Of a stretch of 64,000 nucleotides of DNA, positions 9,501 through 18,186 are shown in pieces. The notes below the pieces were generated by a model. That model had not been told where the DNA came from, did not search any database, and saw only the letters and a list, made by a program, of their open reading frames with translations. The first letter of the stretch is position 1. Each line of letters opens with the position of its first letter. Origin of the DNA: Thermoplasma volcanium GSS1 (GTDB lineage: Archaea; Thermoplasmatota; Thermoplasmata; Thermoplasmatales; Thermoplasmataceae); assembly GCF_000011185.1 (NCBI RefSeq), contig NC_002689.2, positions 248,001 to 312,000 of the forward strand, written 5' to 3'. The translations under genes and the position numbers were made by a program.

Positions 9501-9960
9501 ATGGCAAAGATGATAGATAGCATTGAAGATTCAAGCATAAGCCAAGAAAGCGAAGGTTTCTATAATATAATAACGGAATACAGGAGTGAAATTGAAGCAA
9601 TCCTTGAGCTGGTTGGAGTAGCAAAAAAAAAGCGGAGTATTAGATATGATCAAGGCCATTATGGAACATAAAGCAGACGTTGTAGGGGTTGCAACGGAAG
9701 AGATTTATAAGGAAAAAAACCAGAATTTTTTAAGAAATATACTCACAATTTACACACTTTTGAGCTCAATTGATTCTGAGAGGCTGAGAAAATTCATGGA
9801 AAATGCAGCTAAATCCATAGAAAGCGCGGATAAGCTGAAAGCGGAGGGATCATTGAGCCTATTGAAGATAGGATCACAGCTAAAAGATCCGGATGTAAGT
9901 GCAGGTGTAAGGGTCTTGCTCTCAGTTGCAAAAGGGTTTACAAAGGATGAAGAAAAGTGA
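9501..9960 (+). pseudogene. DUF1641 protein, frameshifted at an A9 run
   Basis: DUF1641 proteins accompany formate-dehydrogenase alpha subunits and may help assemble or couple them. The first frame starts at ATG 9501, five bases after the fdhA stop, and ends shortly after the run of nine A at 9623-9631. The second frame, to 9960, carries the family's C-terminal motif (DVSAGVRVLLSVAKGF). Removing one A joins them as AKK-SGVLDMIKAIM, giving one protein of about 152 residues, the expected size. Possible readings are a real frameshift, transcriptional slippage on the A run, a sequencing error, or two coupled genes. The last is conceivable because ATG 9646 has its own GGAG at 9634-9637. The second frame overlaps the fdhD start by four bases. 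Confidence 0.7.
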
Positions 9961-10796
9961 AAGCTGCAACTCACTTGAATGGTTTAACGAGTCATCGTAC
10001 ATTGAAGCGCATAGATAGCTATGGTTGGCTAGAAGCCGAAGATCAAGTTGCACAGGAAGAACCGCTTGAGATCAAATTTAGAATAGGCAGCGACAAAGAG
10101 AAGAGTGCTGGTATTGTTATGAGAACGCCAGTACACGATGATTGGCTTGCAGTGGGATTCCTATACAGTGAAGGCATACTTCATGATAGGCGATGGATAA
10201 ATGGCATAGAAGGTGTATCAATAGAGGGAAAAGCTCAAGATAATATAGTAACTGTAAACATAGATCCTAGAAACGGTTCTTTTGATCCTGATTACAGGGA
10301 GAGATTTGTAAATTCATCATGCGGCATATGTGGCAAGTCAACTATAAACGGCATCTTCCTCAGGATGGGAAAGATTAAAAGAGACAACATCAAAATCGAT
10401 CCTGGCGTCATAGTTTCACTGCCTGTAATAATGAAGGGCATGCAGCAATTGTTTTCGAAGACAGGCGGCATACATGCTGCAGCACTTTTTTCAGCAGACG
10501 GGAAACCTATCGTAACTGCAGAAGACATTGGCAGGCATAATGCAGTGGATAAAGTCGTCGGTTTTTCATTGATCGAAGGGATCGACACATCTACCTTAAT
10601 TCTACAGGTCAGCGGGCGTGCAGGTTTTGAGATAGTGGAAAAAGCAGCTATTGCAGGTATACCAGTTATATGCTCGGTTTCAGCTCCTTCGAGTCTCGCA
10701 ATAGAAGTGTGTGAATCGCTTGGCCTTACCCTTATATGCTTTGTGAGGGGAAGTAGTTTCAATGTCTATACCCACGCTGAAAGGATAATGATTTGA
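9957..10796 (+). CDS. fdhD: Formate dehydrogenase accessory sulfurtransferase FdhD
   Basis: 279 residues. FdhD passes sulfur to the molybdenum cofactor of formate dehydrogenase, which is needed for activity. The CxxC sulfur-carrying motif is in NSSCGICGKST near residue 120. The conserved blocks TGGIHAAALF and AEDIGRHNAVDKVVG follow at about 165 and 185, then a substrate-binding region with SGRAGFEIV. It starts at GTG and overlaps the preceding stop by four bases (GTGA), so it is translationally coupled to the DUF1641 gene and belongs to the fdh operon. Its presence is the strongest contextual evidence that the upstream oxidoreductase is of the formate-dehydrogenase type. Confidence 0.93.
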   Translation: MKAATHLNGLTSHRTLKRIDSYGWLEAEDQVAQEEPLEIKFRIGSDKEKSAGIVMRTPVHDDWLAVGFLYSEGILHDRRWINGIEGVSIEGKAQDNIVTVNIDPRNGSFDPDYRERFVNSSCGICGKSTINGIFLRMGKIKRDNIKIDPGVIVSLPVIMKGMQQLFSKTGGIHAAALFSADGKPIVTAEDIGRHNAVDKVVGFSLIEGIDTSTLILQVSGRAGFEIVEKAAIAGIPVICSVSAPSSLAIEVCESLGLTLICFVRGSSFNVYTHAERIMI

Positions 10797-10862
10797 AGCT
10801 AGGAATAAGAATGTTTGCTCTATGATAATATCATTAAGCACTAATTCCTCTGGGGAGTAGTT

Positions 10863-12158
10863 TTGGTAGAGAACATAACAAAATTTATCCTCCACAACGA
10901 AAGCAGGATGGGATATTCAATAGCCATTATCGTTTCGGCTAGTATTTTTCTAGATGTTTGGGATCTGGCATCCTTATCCTTTGTTATAACATTTTTTCGG
11001 TCTTATTTCTATCTCAGCGGATTAACTCTGAGCGTAGCCGTTAGCTCCGCAAATATAGGAGCGGTAATGGGTTCCATTTCTGGGGCATACCTTGTAGAGA
11101 GATTCGGAAGGAAAAGGATGCTGTTATCGAACATGCTTATATTCTTTGCATCTTCTATTGCGATAGTATTTTCTCCTTCTATTTATTTAGTTATCCCTTT
11201 CAGGATTTTGATGGGTTTTGGTATTGGGAGCGATGTAGTAACCGGATTTACGTACATTTATGAATACGCAAATGAAAGACAGAGGCAAACATTCTATCCG
11301 CTCTGGGGATATTCGTTTTCCGCCATAGCGATCCTTGCAATAGTTGTGGTCTTTGTTTCACACTTGTTCGTAACATGGGATCAGCTGTGGAAAATAGTCT
11401 TCATGATAGCGGCGATATTCTCGGTTTCAATGCTTTTTTTGAGGTACAGGCTTATGGAAACGCCGCTTTGGCTCTACCTTAACAGAAAGTATTCCGAACT
11501 GGAAAACGTTATGGAAAAGGCCTATGGGAAAACAATTCTTTCCTTAAGCGATCCCCCTTCGAGAGAACGGATATTCGGAGATTCTCTCAAATTTTTGCGC
11601 TCTAAACGAATGGCCTTTGTCTTATCATTGAATGGCATAGTTGGTTTCATCGGTTGGGGCTTCTCCTTCTACGTTACGTATATGCTTTCAGCGCTGCACC
11701 TCTACACATTCAATTCCATACTTGGAATAGATATGATAATCTATGGATCAGCTCTTATAGCGGCTTACATTTCTGGTTATATTAGTAAAAGGTTCGGCGT
11801 ATACAAGTCTACAGTCGTTCCATCTGCATTGTCTGTAGCTTCTCTCTTGGCGCTTGTTATGGTCTTCCTTGGTTACCTCCCTCAATTGTTTGTTGTGCCA
11901 CTTATCATAGCGGTCATATTCTTTGACTATTTGGGCCCAATGGCCTATAATGCAGTATTGAACATATACGTGAATCCGGAGACAAGAAGTGCTGCGAACG
12001 GCATGAACTATATGGTCAACAAAGTGATAGAATCGGCAAGCGGACTATCAGCAGGTATGATACTCATTGAATTCGGCCTAGGAATTAATACACTTATGCT
12101 TACCATTATAGCGGGTGTTCTATTTGTTTTCGCAGCTTATTTCGGGCGATCCCTGTAA
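10863..12158 (+). CDS. MFS transporter
   Basis: 431-residue major facilitator with about 12 membrane spans. The MFS loop 2-3 motif appears as ERFGRKRML near residue 80 and the related loop 8-9 signature as SKRFGVYK near 305. A cytoplasmic loop with charged residues (about 200-240) separates the two halves. It starts at TTG 10863 behind a strong GGGGAG site at 10851-10856. Lying 66 bp after fdhD in the same direction, it may be the last gene of the fdh operon and could import the substrate of that enzyme, but the sequence does not show what it carries. Confidence 0.85.
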   Translation: MVENITKFILHNESRMGYSIAIIVSASIFLDVWDLASLSFVITFFRSYFYLSGLTLSVAVSSANIGAVMGSISGAYLVERFGRKRMLLSNMLIFFASSIAIVFSPSIYLVIPFRILMGFGIGSDVVTGFTYIYEYANERQRQTFYPLWGYSFSAIAILAIVVVFVSHLFVTWDQLWKIVFMIAAIFSVSMLFLRYRLMETPLWLYLNRKYSELENVMEKAYGKTILSLSDPPSRERIFGDSLKFLRSKRMAFVLSLNGIVGFIGWGFSFYVTYMLSALHLYTFNSILGIDMIIYGSALIAAYISGYISKRFGVYKSTVVPSALSVASLLALVMVFLGYLPQLFVVPLIIAVIFFDYLGPMAYNAVLNIYVNPETRSAANGMNYMVNKVIESASGLSAGMILIEFGLGINTLMLTIIAGVLFVFAAYFGRSL

Positions 12159-12457
12159 AATTAATAGCTATAGGTTAAAAACACAATAAATTATTGCAGA
12201 CGTTCGTTGGTCGGTGCTGCAGTTATTTAGCGATATGCTACAATACGTATCATTTTTCTTTTTACTGTTAAGCTACTTCTAGAACAGAACTTCCGTTGCT
12301 CAAATGCTGATATGTACAAAATAGCATTAACAGGGGATTAGATCATACGTCGAATTGCAAAGAAGTTTGAATGACCAAAAACATAGGCATGTGGCATTTT
12401 ATATAATTCGCTGCGAGTGTGATGTACGGAAAAGAAATGCATTAAACTATACGCCGT
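12159..12457. other. Intergenic spacer without recognised features
   Basis: About 300 bp between the convergent MFS and methyltransferase genes. It is AT-rich, has stops in all frames at short intervals, and I see no stable hairpin, tRNA or repeat. Confidence 0.5.
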
Positions 12458-13216
12458 TTATGGATTAAGTTTTCCGACAAACACTTTTGTTATGTACCTT
12501 ATTCTGACTTTGCCGTCTACACTGAAGGCATTAAAGGCGGTTTCAAGGGCTTTCATAGCAGCCTGAAATTTTGGATATTCCTGTGTTATACTGTAAAAAG
12601 TGGATAGGTAACGACCTTTTAGCCCTTCAAGGTCGAGCTCTTGGTAGTTTTGATACTGATAATAGTCGTAAGCCCAGTTGAAAAATTGCGGTATAGTATC
12701 AGGTGGTAAACCGGTACTTCCAGTTCCTTGGTAGTTCTTGCCGTAGGCCGACACTATCTTTTCGTACTCCGCAGTAAAACCGTCATCTATGTCTCTATCA
12801 TTCCAAATAAGCACTACCATGTACGGTGCTGTAAGTATCCTCCTAAACTCCACTTTTGCTTTATCGGTGTCAAACCAATGGAAAGATTGGCCAGCGCTTA
12901 TAACATTTACACTGTGATCCTCTAGACCAGTATTTTCGGCACTTCCTCTCACAATAATGGCATTTCCAAATGAACTAAGCTCATCCTTGGCGAATTTAAG
13001 CATTTCTCCATTTGGATCTATGCAGTATACTTTGTTTCCATTTTCAAGGAACATTCTTGCTAGTATACCTGTACCACAACCAATGTCAGCAATCACCATT
13101 TCCTTTTTCAGTCCGTATTTATCAGTTAGCATCTTTACTATTCCTACTGGATAACTAGGTCTAAATTTGGAATAGTTTTCTGAACGTCCTGTAAAAAGCC
13201 GATCACTAGATTTCAT
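12458..13216 (-). CDS. Class I SAM-dependent methyltransferase (small-molecule type)
   Basis: 252 residues. Motif I for S-adenosylmethionine binding is IADIGCGTGILARMF near residue 45, preceded by the FTGRSENYSKFRPSYP lead-in seen in UbiE/trans-aconitate-type methyltransferases. An acidic residue at the end of strand 2 (VYCIDPNGEM) and the motif GQSFHWFD near residue 118 are typical of the group acting on small molecules. The substrate cannot be read from the sequence. It is a single gene with ATG start and an AT-rich upstream region. Confidence 0.8.
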   Translation of the reverse strand: MKSSDRLFTGRSENYSKFRPSYPVGIVKMLTDKYGLKKEMVIADIGCGTGILARMFLENGNKVYCIDPNGEMLKFAKDELSSFGNAIIVRGSAENTGLEDHSVNVISAGQSFHWFDTDKAKVEFRRILTAPYMVVLIWNDRDIDDGFTAEYEKIVSAYGKNYQGTGSTGLPPDTIPQFFNWAYDYYQYQNYQELDLEGLKGRYLSTFYSITQEYPKFQAAMKALETAFNAFSVDGKVRIRYITKVFVGKLNP

Positions 13217-13446
13217 CGATCTTAATTCTGTATGACTATTTAATTATATATGTATCAGAATTTTTCAATATTAACTTACATATTTGGCAAATATGCCGAA
13301 TTGAAAATCCATGTGTGATCAATTTTCAACAATAAAATACTTTTTATTTTTCATTACCTCATGTTTTCATAGAAGTTGTGAACTGAGCGTATAAGCAAAG
13401 TATGAAAAAATTGTATGCCGATACACTTTGCTTACCATTAATGGAA

Positions 13447-13519
13447 TGGGCCTGGCCGGATTCGAACCGGCGATCTTCTCCGTGTGAGGGAGACGTCGTA
13501 GCCACTGGACCACAAGCCC
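13447..13519 (-). tRNA. tRNA-Val (anticodon CAC)
   Basis: The minus strand folds into a full cloverleaf: acceptor GGGCTTG with CAGGCCC and discriminator A, anticodon stem TCTCC/GGAGA with loop CTCACAC giving anticodon CAC (codon GUG), and T arm GCCGG-TTCGAAT-CCGGC with a canonical T loop. CCA is not encoded. No intron is visible. A TnpB element begins about 100 bp away on the 5' side. Confidence 0.95.
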
Positions 13520-13620
13520 GCAACGCTATATACTTAGGTTGAATAAAATCTTTTCAATCTAGGGACATTTGCAAATTTTAGTTGATCTATTAATCCTTTG
13601 ACCTGTAAGTAAATTTATGT

Positions 13621-14802
13621 ATGATAGTGGTATATGTATTTGTGTACGCTTTCAAGGCCGTAAAACAGTATTTCTATCCTTCTGATAACCTGAAGGTGCT
13701 TATGCATAAGTTTACTGATATGGTCAATTTCACGATAAATATTATGATTGAGAAGAATCTTACATCAAGAAATTCTGTATCGAATGAAGTTTATCATAAA
13801 CTTAAGGAATACGAGATACCTTCGTATTATTATATAGAAGCCATTAACAAGGCAGTTGCACTTGTGAAGACATACAGGAAGAGATTGAAGAAAAAGCAGA
13901 AGGCAACCGTGCCTCACGTCGAGAAACCAATGCTATCCACATATTATGGGTTTAAGATAGTTGGCGGAAACCTAATGATCCCAATAGCCAATAGGGAATA
14001 CGAAAGCATACCACTGAATGCATATGTAAGAGATGCAACATCGATGGTGAAAGTGCATTCTTTTGCTTTGTCGGCGTACACACTCTCTCTCACCATAGGG
14101 AGGGATGTCGATGCTATTGAATGCACCACTACAGTCGGTGTTGATCGGAATTTAAGGAATGCAACAGTAGGGAATGAATTCCATCATGAAATATATGATC
14201 TCTCAAATGTCGTTGAGATCAAGCAACGCTACAGGAAGAAGGAATCCCATTTCCACAGGAATGACAGGAGGATTCGAGAGAAGATTTTATCAAAGTATGG
14301 AAAGAGGGAAAGAAACAGGGTAAAGCAGATCATGCATGAAACAAGCAAGGCAATTGTCGCTAACGCATCCACGAGAAAAGAGATGATTGTCCTTGAGAAC
14401 ATTAGGGGAATAAATAAGATTACAAAGAAGGGCGATGGAAAAGGGAAGGATTACAGATTCCTTCTTAAGAATGCATTTCCATATGGGATGCTTGCATCCC
14501 AGGTAATGTATAAGGCATCATGGGAAGGCCTTCCTGTCATAGAGCTGACAAGAAAGGAAACAAGGAACACCAGCAGGATGTGCTCGGTATGTGATACTCT
14601 GGCCAGAATAGAGCATGGCAGGATCCTGAAGTGTGATTCCTGCGGTCTTGAGATAGACCGTGATGTGAATGCATGCATAAACATTGCATTCAGGTATCGG
14701 ACATGTCTGAAACGATCCCATAAAGGCCTGCCAGGTGAAGCTGTGAAGCAGTCAAAAGATGTGGAGCAGATGGCAGGAAGCCAAATATCAACGGATATTT
14801 GA
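13621..14802 (+). CDS. tnpB: TnpB, RNA-guided nuclease of an IS605/IS1341-type element
   Basis: 393 residues, apparently intact. The RuvC-like nuclease motifs are in place: Asp in GVDRNLRNATV (about 173), Glu in IVLENIRGI (about 262) and Asp in DRDVNACINI (about 351). The zinc ribbon has two Cys pairs, SRMCSVCD and LKCDSCG (about 320-342). TnpB proteins are guided by an RNA made from the element's own right end and cut DNA to keep the element in place. No tnpA is present, so this is a TnpB-only element that cannot move alone. ATG at 13621 is the start. The last codons overlap a hairpin at 14782-14801 that is shared with a decayed copy at 27.1 kb. Confidence 0.9.
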   Translation: MIVVYVFVYAFKAVKQYFYPSDNLKVLMHKFTDMVNFTINIMIEKNLTSRNSVSNEVYHKLKEYEIPSYYYIEAINKAVALVKTYRKRLKKKQKATVPHVEKPMLSTYYGFKIVGGNLMIPIANREYESIPLNAYVRDATSMVKVHSFALSAYTLSLTIGRDVDAIECTTTVGVDRNLRNATVGNEFHHEIYDLSNVVEIKQRYRKKESHFHRNDRRIREKILSKYGKRERNRVKQIMHETSKAIVANASTRKEMIVLENIRGINKITKKGDGKGKDYRFLLKNAFPYGMLASQVMYKASWEGLPVIELTRKETRNTSRMCSVCDTLARIEHGRILKCDSCGLEIDRDVNACINIAFRYRTCLKRSHKGLPGEAVKQSKDVEQMAGSQISTDI

Positions 14803-14815
14803 AAAAGCCAATCTA
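14720..14815 (+). ncRNA. Likely right end / 3' guide-RNA scaffold region of the TnpB element
   Basis: TnpB guide RNAs in related elements are transcribed from the gene's 3' end and right terminus. Here the end is marked by an 8-bp hairpin, CAAATATC-AACG-GATATTTG at 14782-14801, preceded by ATGGCAGGAAG. The decayed copy at 27149-27580 has the same leading sequence and a matching hairpin with one compensatory base-pair change, after which similarity stops. The exact guide-RNA 5' boundary and the guide start are not visible; the range given is an estimate. Confidence 0.45.
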
Positions 14816-14872
14816 GGAAAATAGCATAAATTTTCAGAGCATGGATAAAAAATATTAACGTATTAACGATAT

Positions 14873-15349
14873 TTGTATGTGCCTGGGAAACAGCTGACGC
14901 TATTCGATGAAGAAAACGAAGTTGTAAAATGCAAGTTCTGCGATATCATCTCAGGAAAAATAGCGTCTAATGTAGTTTATTCTGACGAACATTTCATAGC
15001 TTTTCTTGATCACAAGCCGCTCTTCAAAGGCCATACTTTGCTTGTTCCAAGAAAGCACTTTGAAAATATATACGAAATGGATGAAGAAACATCATCAAAG
15101 TTGATGCACGAAGTTCAACTTATATCAAGGGCCGTTGAAATAGCTACCTCTTCTGATGGTACCTTCATAGCAATAAATAATAAGGTAAGCCAGAGCGTTC
15201 CGCACGTACACGTACATATTGTGCCTAGGAAGCAAAAAGACGGGCTTAAGGGGTTCTTCTGGCCAAGGCAAGAATATGGTGAAGGAGAAGATAGAGAATA
15301 TGCCAACAAAATCAGAGAGCAGATAGAAAAAATTTCTTCTACAAGGTAG
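14873..15349 (+). CDS. HIT-family nucleotide hydrolase/transferase
   Basis: 158-residue cytoplasmic protein of the histidine-triad family, which hydrolyses or transfers AMP from dinucleotides and adenylated compounds. The catalytic HxHxHxx motif is HVHVHIVPR near residue 120. A CKFCDII segment lies near residue 23 and GHTLLVPRKHFENIYEM follows at about 60, both typical of the Hint/Fhit branch. The start is TTG 14873 or GTG 14879; an AATATTAA box about 25 nt upstream suggests a leaderless message from either. It is followed 35 bp later by an MFS gene. Confidence 0.9.
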   Translation: MYVPGKQLTLFDEENEVVKCKFCDIISGKIASNVVYSDEHFIAFLDHKPLFKGHTLLVPRKHFENIYEMDEETSSKLMHEVQLISRAVEIATSSDGTFIAINNKVSQSVPHVHVHIVPRKQKDGLKGFFWPRQEYGEGEDREYANKIREQIEKISSTR

Positions 15350-15384
15350 GATCAATTTTTTCATATATGAAATAATTCAGTAGT

Positions 15385-16527
15385 GTGAGGAAATTATTCC
15401 CGTTAATCATTGCTAGTTCTTCGTTCTTTCTCAGCTATTATGTTAGGCTCTCATGGTCAATTCTCTCAGTTTATATGCCTTTCCGGCCTACTATAGAAGA
15501 GGAAGGCCTTGCATTTTCCCTTTTCTTTGTTGGCTACGTTATAGTGCAGATTCCCTCTGGTTTCGTATCAGACAGGTTTTCCGGTGGCTGCGTCATTGGT
15601 ATTGCACTTATAGGAGTAGCGATATCTGCTATACTTTCTTCTTTGTCCAAGAATATAACTGATGAATATCTGTCAAGCATTCTAATGGGCTTTACTGCTG
15701 GATGGGTGTATCCTGCGTCTATAAACGTAATGAACCACTATTATAAAGATAGAAGAAGCGTTTATATCGGATATTACAGCATAGCTTGGCCTTTGGCAAT
15801 AGTTATTTCGGGCCTTGTACTGCCAACGATTGCTGTGAGAATAGGCTGGCAGTGGGGCTACTATACATCTGCCATGGCAGCAGTAGTGGTTGCAATCGCT
15901 GCGTTTAAACTCAGAACAGAGAAAGCAGGGTACAGCATAGATTTTTCGCTGATCAAGGACAGGAACGTTCTGCTTCTTTCTCTGGGTGGACTTTTATTCT
16001 TCCTCTCTTACTGGTCCCTGACCCTCTATGCTTACAAATACTTTGTTGGCATGGGGATAGATCCCCTAATATCGGGTTTCATATTTTCGGCCATGGCTAT
16101 CTCCGGCCTTTTCTCTACACCGGTATCAGGATTTTTGATTTCAAGGTTAGGTCTTAAGCCTTCGGTAATAATATCTTTAATAATTTATGGATTGCCTATA
16201 ATGAGTTTTGCAGAAGTTAGATCAGCCGCTGTGCTTATTTTGATATCCCTCCTTATGGGCTTCTTTAGATTCATAATAACACCAGGAAATTCCGACCTAG
16301 CCATAGAAATCGGCCGGGAACGTGCTGGAAGTGTCTCTGGAATAGCAAATATGTTCTGGCAGTCTAGTGGCATAATAGGTCCTCTCGTCTCTTCGCTGAT
16401 TATAACTTCCGTGGGTTTTAATGTGCTTTGGATTATACTTGCGGCAATAGTGATTTCCTCTTCGGTTCTCTATTACATGATCGGATCTTCACTCCATGCA
16501 GCAGCTCATCATGGTGATATCTCTTGA
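15385..16527 (+). CDS. MFS transporter
   Basis: 380 residues, about 11-12 membrane spans. MFS features are the early PSGFVSDRFSGG loop (about residue 55-65), Gly-rich helices, and a second-half SGFLISRLGLKPS loop near residue 250. It starts at GTG. The last 39 bp overlap, on the opposite strand, the 3' end of the mercuric reductase gene, so both proteins' C-termini are encoded by the same DNA. The substrate is unknown. The HIT gene upstream may be co-transcribed. Confidence 0.85.
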   Translation: MRKLFPLIIASSSFFLSYYVRLSWSILSVYMPFRPTIEEEGLAFSLFFVGYVIVQIPSGFVSDRFSGGCVIGIALIGVAISAILSSLSKNITDEYLSSILMGFTAGWVYPASINVMNHYYKDRRSVYIGYYSIAWPLAIVISGLVLPTIAVRIGWQWGYYTSAMAAVVVAIAAFKLRTEKAGYSIDFSLIKDRNVLLLSLGGLLFFLSYWSLTLYAYKYFVGMGIDPLISGFIFSAMAISGLFSTPVSGFLISRLGLKPSVIISLIIYGLPIMSFAEVRSAAVLILISLLMGFFRFIITPGNSDLAIEIGRERAGSVSGIANMFWQSSGIIGPLVSSLIITSVGFNVLWIILAAIVISSSVLYYMIGSSLHAAAHHGDIS

Positions 16528-17904
16528 AAATGATTGGGTTGCAAGTTTTAAGCCTTCATTTTCAGTTGGAAACACGTGAACGGTGTTTATCAGATCATCG
16601 GTCTTAAATCGTTTCGATAAGATGGCAGAAGCCTCGTTTATAAGTTCGGGTGCATTCTCAGCAACTATCTGTACGCCAACAATTTCCTTGGTATCTGCTT
16701 CCGCTACTATATTTATTATTCCCTCTCTATTAGCATGTATCCTCTCGCTTGCCACATCCTTAGTTGATATTCTCCTCGCTTCGGTCTTTATTCCAGCCTT
16801 AGTAGCCTCATCCTGAGTATAACCAACAGACGCATAACCAGGGCTGCAGAAAACAGCAAACGGCACATTGAATATATCGATTGTTCGCATCGCATGGTTG
16901 AACATGTTCTCGGCTGAGATGAAGCCTTCTCTTGCAGCCAAGGTTTCTAGCTTATACTTCTGATCAACAACATCGCCGGCAGCATATATCTTCCGATTCG
17001 ACGTCCTCAGGTATTCATCTACTGCAATCCCTCTTTTGCTGTATTTTACACCTGTCTTTTCTAAGGCCAGATCTATGTTTGGCGCTCTACCGGTTGCTAC
17101 GAGTATTTCTTCTACCTCTAACGTATCGTTTATATTTGTACCATTTAATTTTAGGTATTTTTTGCCCTCTCCTCCAGACACCTCATCCACTGAAGTGGAT
17201 GTATTGATAACCATACCATCCTCTCTTAAGGACCTCTCAATGATGCTTGCCATATCAGCGGGTATTCCTGGCAAGATCTGATTAGAGACCTCAATTATAT
17301 GTACTTCAGATCCAAGCCTAGACAGCGCTTGCCCGATCTCTACTCCAACCGCTCCGCCTCCTAGTATGGCTATGCTTGCCGGAACATGTTTCAGTTCCCA
17401 GACACTGTCGGTTGTTATGTAACTTGTTTCATTTAAGCCTTTAATTCCCGGGACATAAGGTCTAGAGCCTGTTGCAATGAGCACGTTGTAGCCAAACAAT
17501 GAATGCGAAGAATCTACTAGTATTTCCTTTTCTCCTGTAAAAACTGCAGTTCCAGTGTAAAGATCAATGTTTTCATACGATTCTACCACATCTTCGTACT
17601 TCTTCTTCCTCTCGCCGTGAACTGATTCGCGTATGAAATCCATTATAACCTCGGTCTCGGGGGGCCTTTCAACTGATGGAAGTCCAGGGTACCTTGGTTT
17701 GAGAGAGTTCTGAAAGCTGTTGGAAATGGATATAAGCAATTTTGACGGGACGCAGCCTGTGTTAACACATGTCCCTCCTAATGGCCCATTTCCAACCATG
17801 GCTATTCTTGCCTGCCCAGAGGTTATCTCACTGGCCCTTATGGCAGCAGAGAATGCTGCGGCTCCACGTCCAACTATAACTAGATCGTATTTTTCACTCA
17901 ACAT
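16489..17904 (-). CDS. merA: Mercuric reductase
   Basis: 471 residues, without the N-terminal HMA domain of longer forms. It reduces Hg(II) to volatile Hg(0) with NADPH and FAD. The FAD-binding start VIVGRGAAAFSAAI, the redox disulfide GGTCVNTGCVPSK (about residues 40-55), a second Rossmann motif ILGGGAVGVEIGQ near 175, and the FAD motif YAAGDV near 305 show the disulfide oxidoreductase fold. The C-terminal MMSCCME supplies the vicinal Cys pair that delivers mercury and separates MerA from lipoamide dehydrogenase. It starts inside the end of the HMA gene (11-bp overlap), forming a two-gene mercury operon, and its tail overlaps the convergent MFS gene. Confidence 0.92.
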   Translation of the reverse strand: MLSEKYDLVIVGRGAAAFSAAIRASEITSGQARIAMVGNGPLGGTCVNTGCVPSKLLISISNSFQNSLKPRYPGLPSVERPPETEVIMDFIRESVHGERKKKYEDVVESYENIDLYTGTAVFTGEKEILVDSSHSLFGYNVLIATGSRPYVPGIKGLNETSYITTDSVWELKHVPASIAILGGGAVGVEIGQALSRLGSEVHIIEVSNQILPGIPADMASIIERSLREDGMVINTSTSVDEVSGGEGKKYLKLNGTNINDTLEVEEILVATGRAPNIDLALEKTGVKYSKRGIAVDEYLRTSNRKIYAAGDVVDQKYKLETLAAREGFISAENMFNHAMRTIDIFNVPFAVFCSPGYASVGYTQDEATKAGIKTEARRISTKDVASERIHANREGIINIVAEADTKEIVGVQIVAENAPELINEASAILSKRFKTDDLINTVHVFPTENEGLKLATQSFSRDITMMSCCME

Positions 17905-18118
17905 CTCTCACCTCGCCTCTGTACCTGGTTTTTTTGAAGACCTCAGCATCTTCGAGCTTCTCTGGATCAACACTATCATCTACCTTTACTACAGCGCTGC
18001 CGTCTGGGAGACTCACACTAACCCATAGTACGCCGTCGACAGATTTCAGCCCTTTCTCTACAGTGGCAACACAATCATTGCAGGTCATTCCATATATCCT
18101 CATTTTTATGGTTTTCAT
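17894..18118 (-). CDS. Heavy-metal-associated (HMA) domain protein, MerP-like
   Basis: 74 residues forming one HMA domain, with metal-binding motif GMTCNDC at residues 10-16 and the following ATVEKGLKSVDGV helix-loop. There is no signal peptide, so unlike bacterial MerP it should be cytoplasmic. It would bind Hg(II) and hand it to MerA, whose own N-terminal HMA domain is missing. A TATA box on the minus strand (about 18139-18147) lies about 25 nt before ATG, so translation is probably leaderless. It is the first gene of the mer operon. Confidence 0.88.
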   Translation of the reverse strand: MKTIKMRIYGMTCNDCVATVEKGLKSVDGVLWVSVSLPDGSAVVKVDDSVDPEKLEDAEVFKKTRYRGEVRDVE

Positions 18119-18186
18119 AATAGTACATTTCTCTATTCTATTTATAAGGGAAAGTAAAAAAAAGTTTACTTGTATAACCGCATAAC
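18119..18186. promoter_or_regulatory. Divergent mer promoter region with a 7-bp dyad
   Basis: The 68-bp gap between the HMA gene and the HPP-like gene holds the leftward TATA box (about 18139-18147) and a perfect dyad AAGTAAA-n6-TTTACTT at 18152-18171. The dyad lies just upstream of the leftward TATA box and over the expected TATA position of the rightward gene. This is where a metal-responsive repressor or activator could control both genes. Binding itself is inference. Confidence 0.45.

Noticed and set aside
10292-10762. 156-codon minus-strand frame opposite fdhD
   Set aside because: Wholly inside fdhD, which has its CxxC and other motifs on the other strand.
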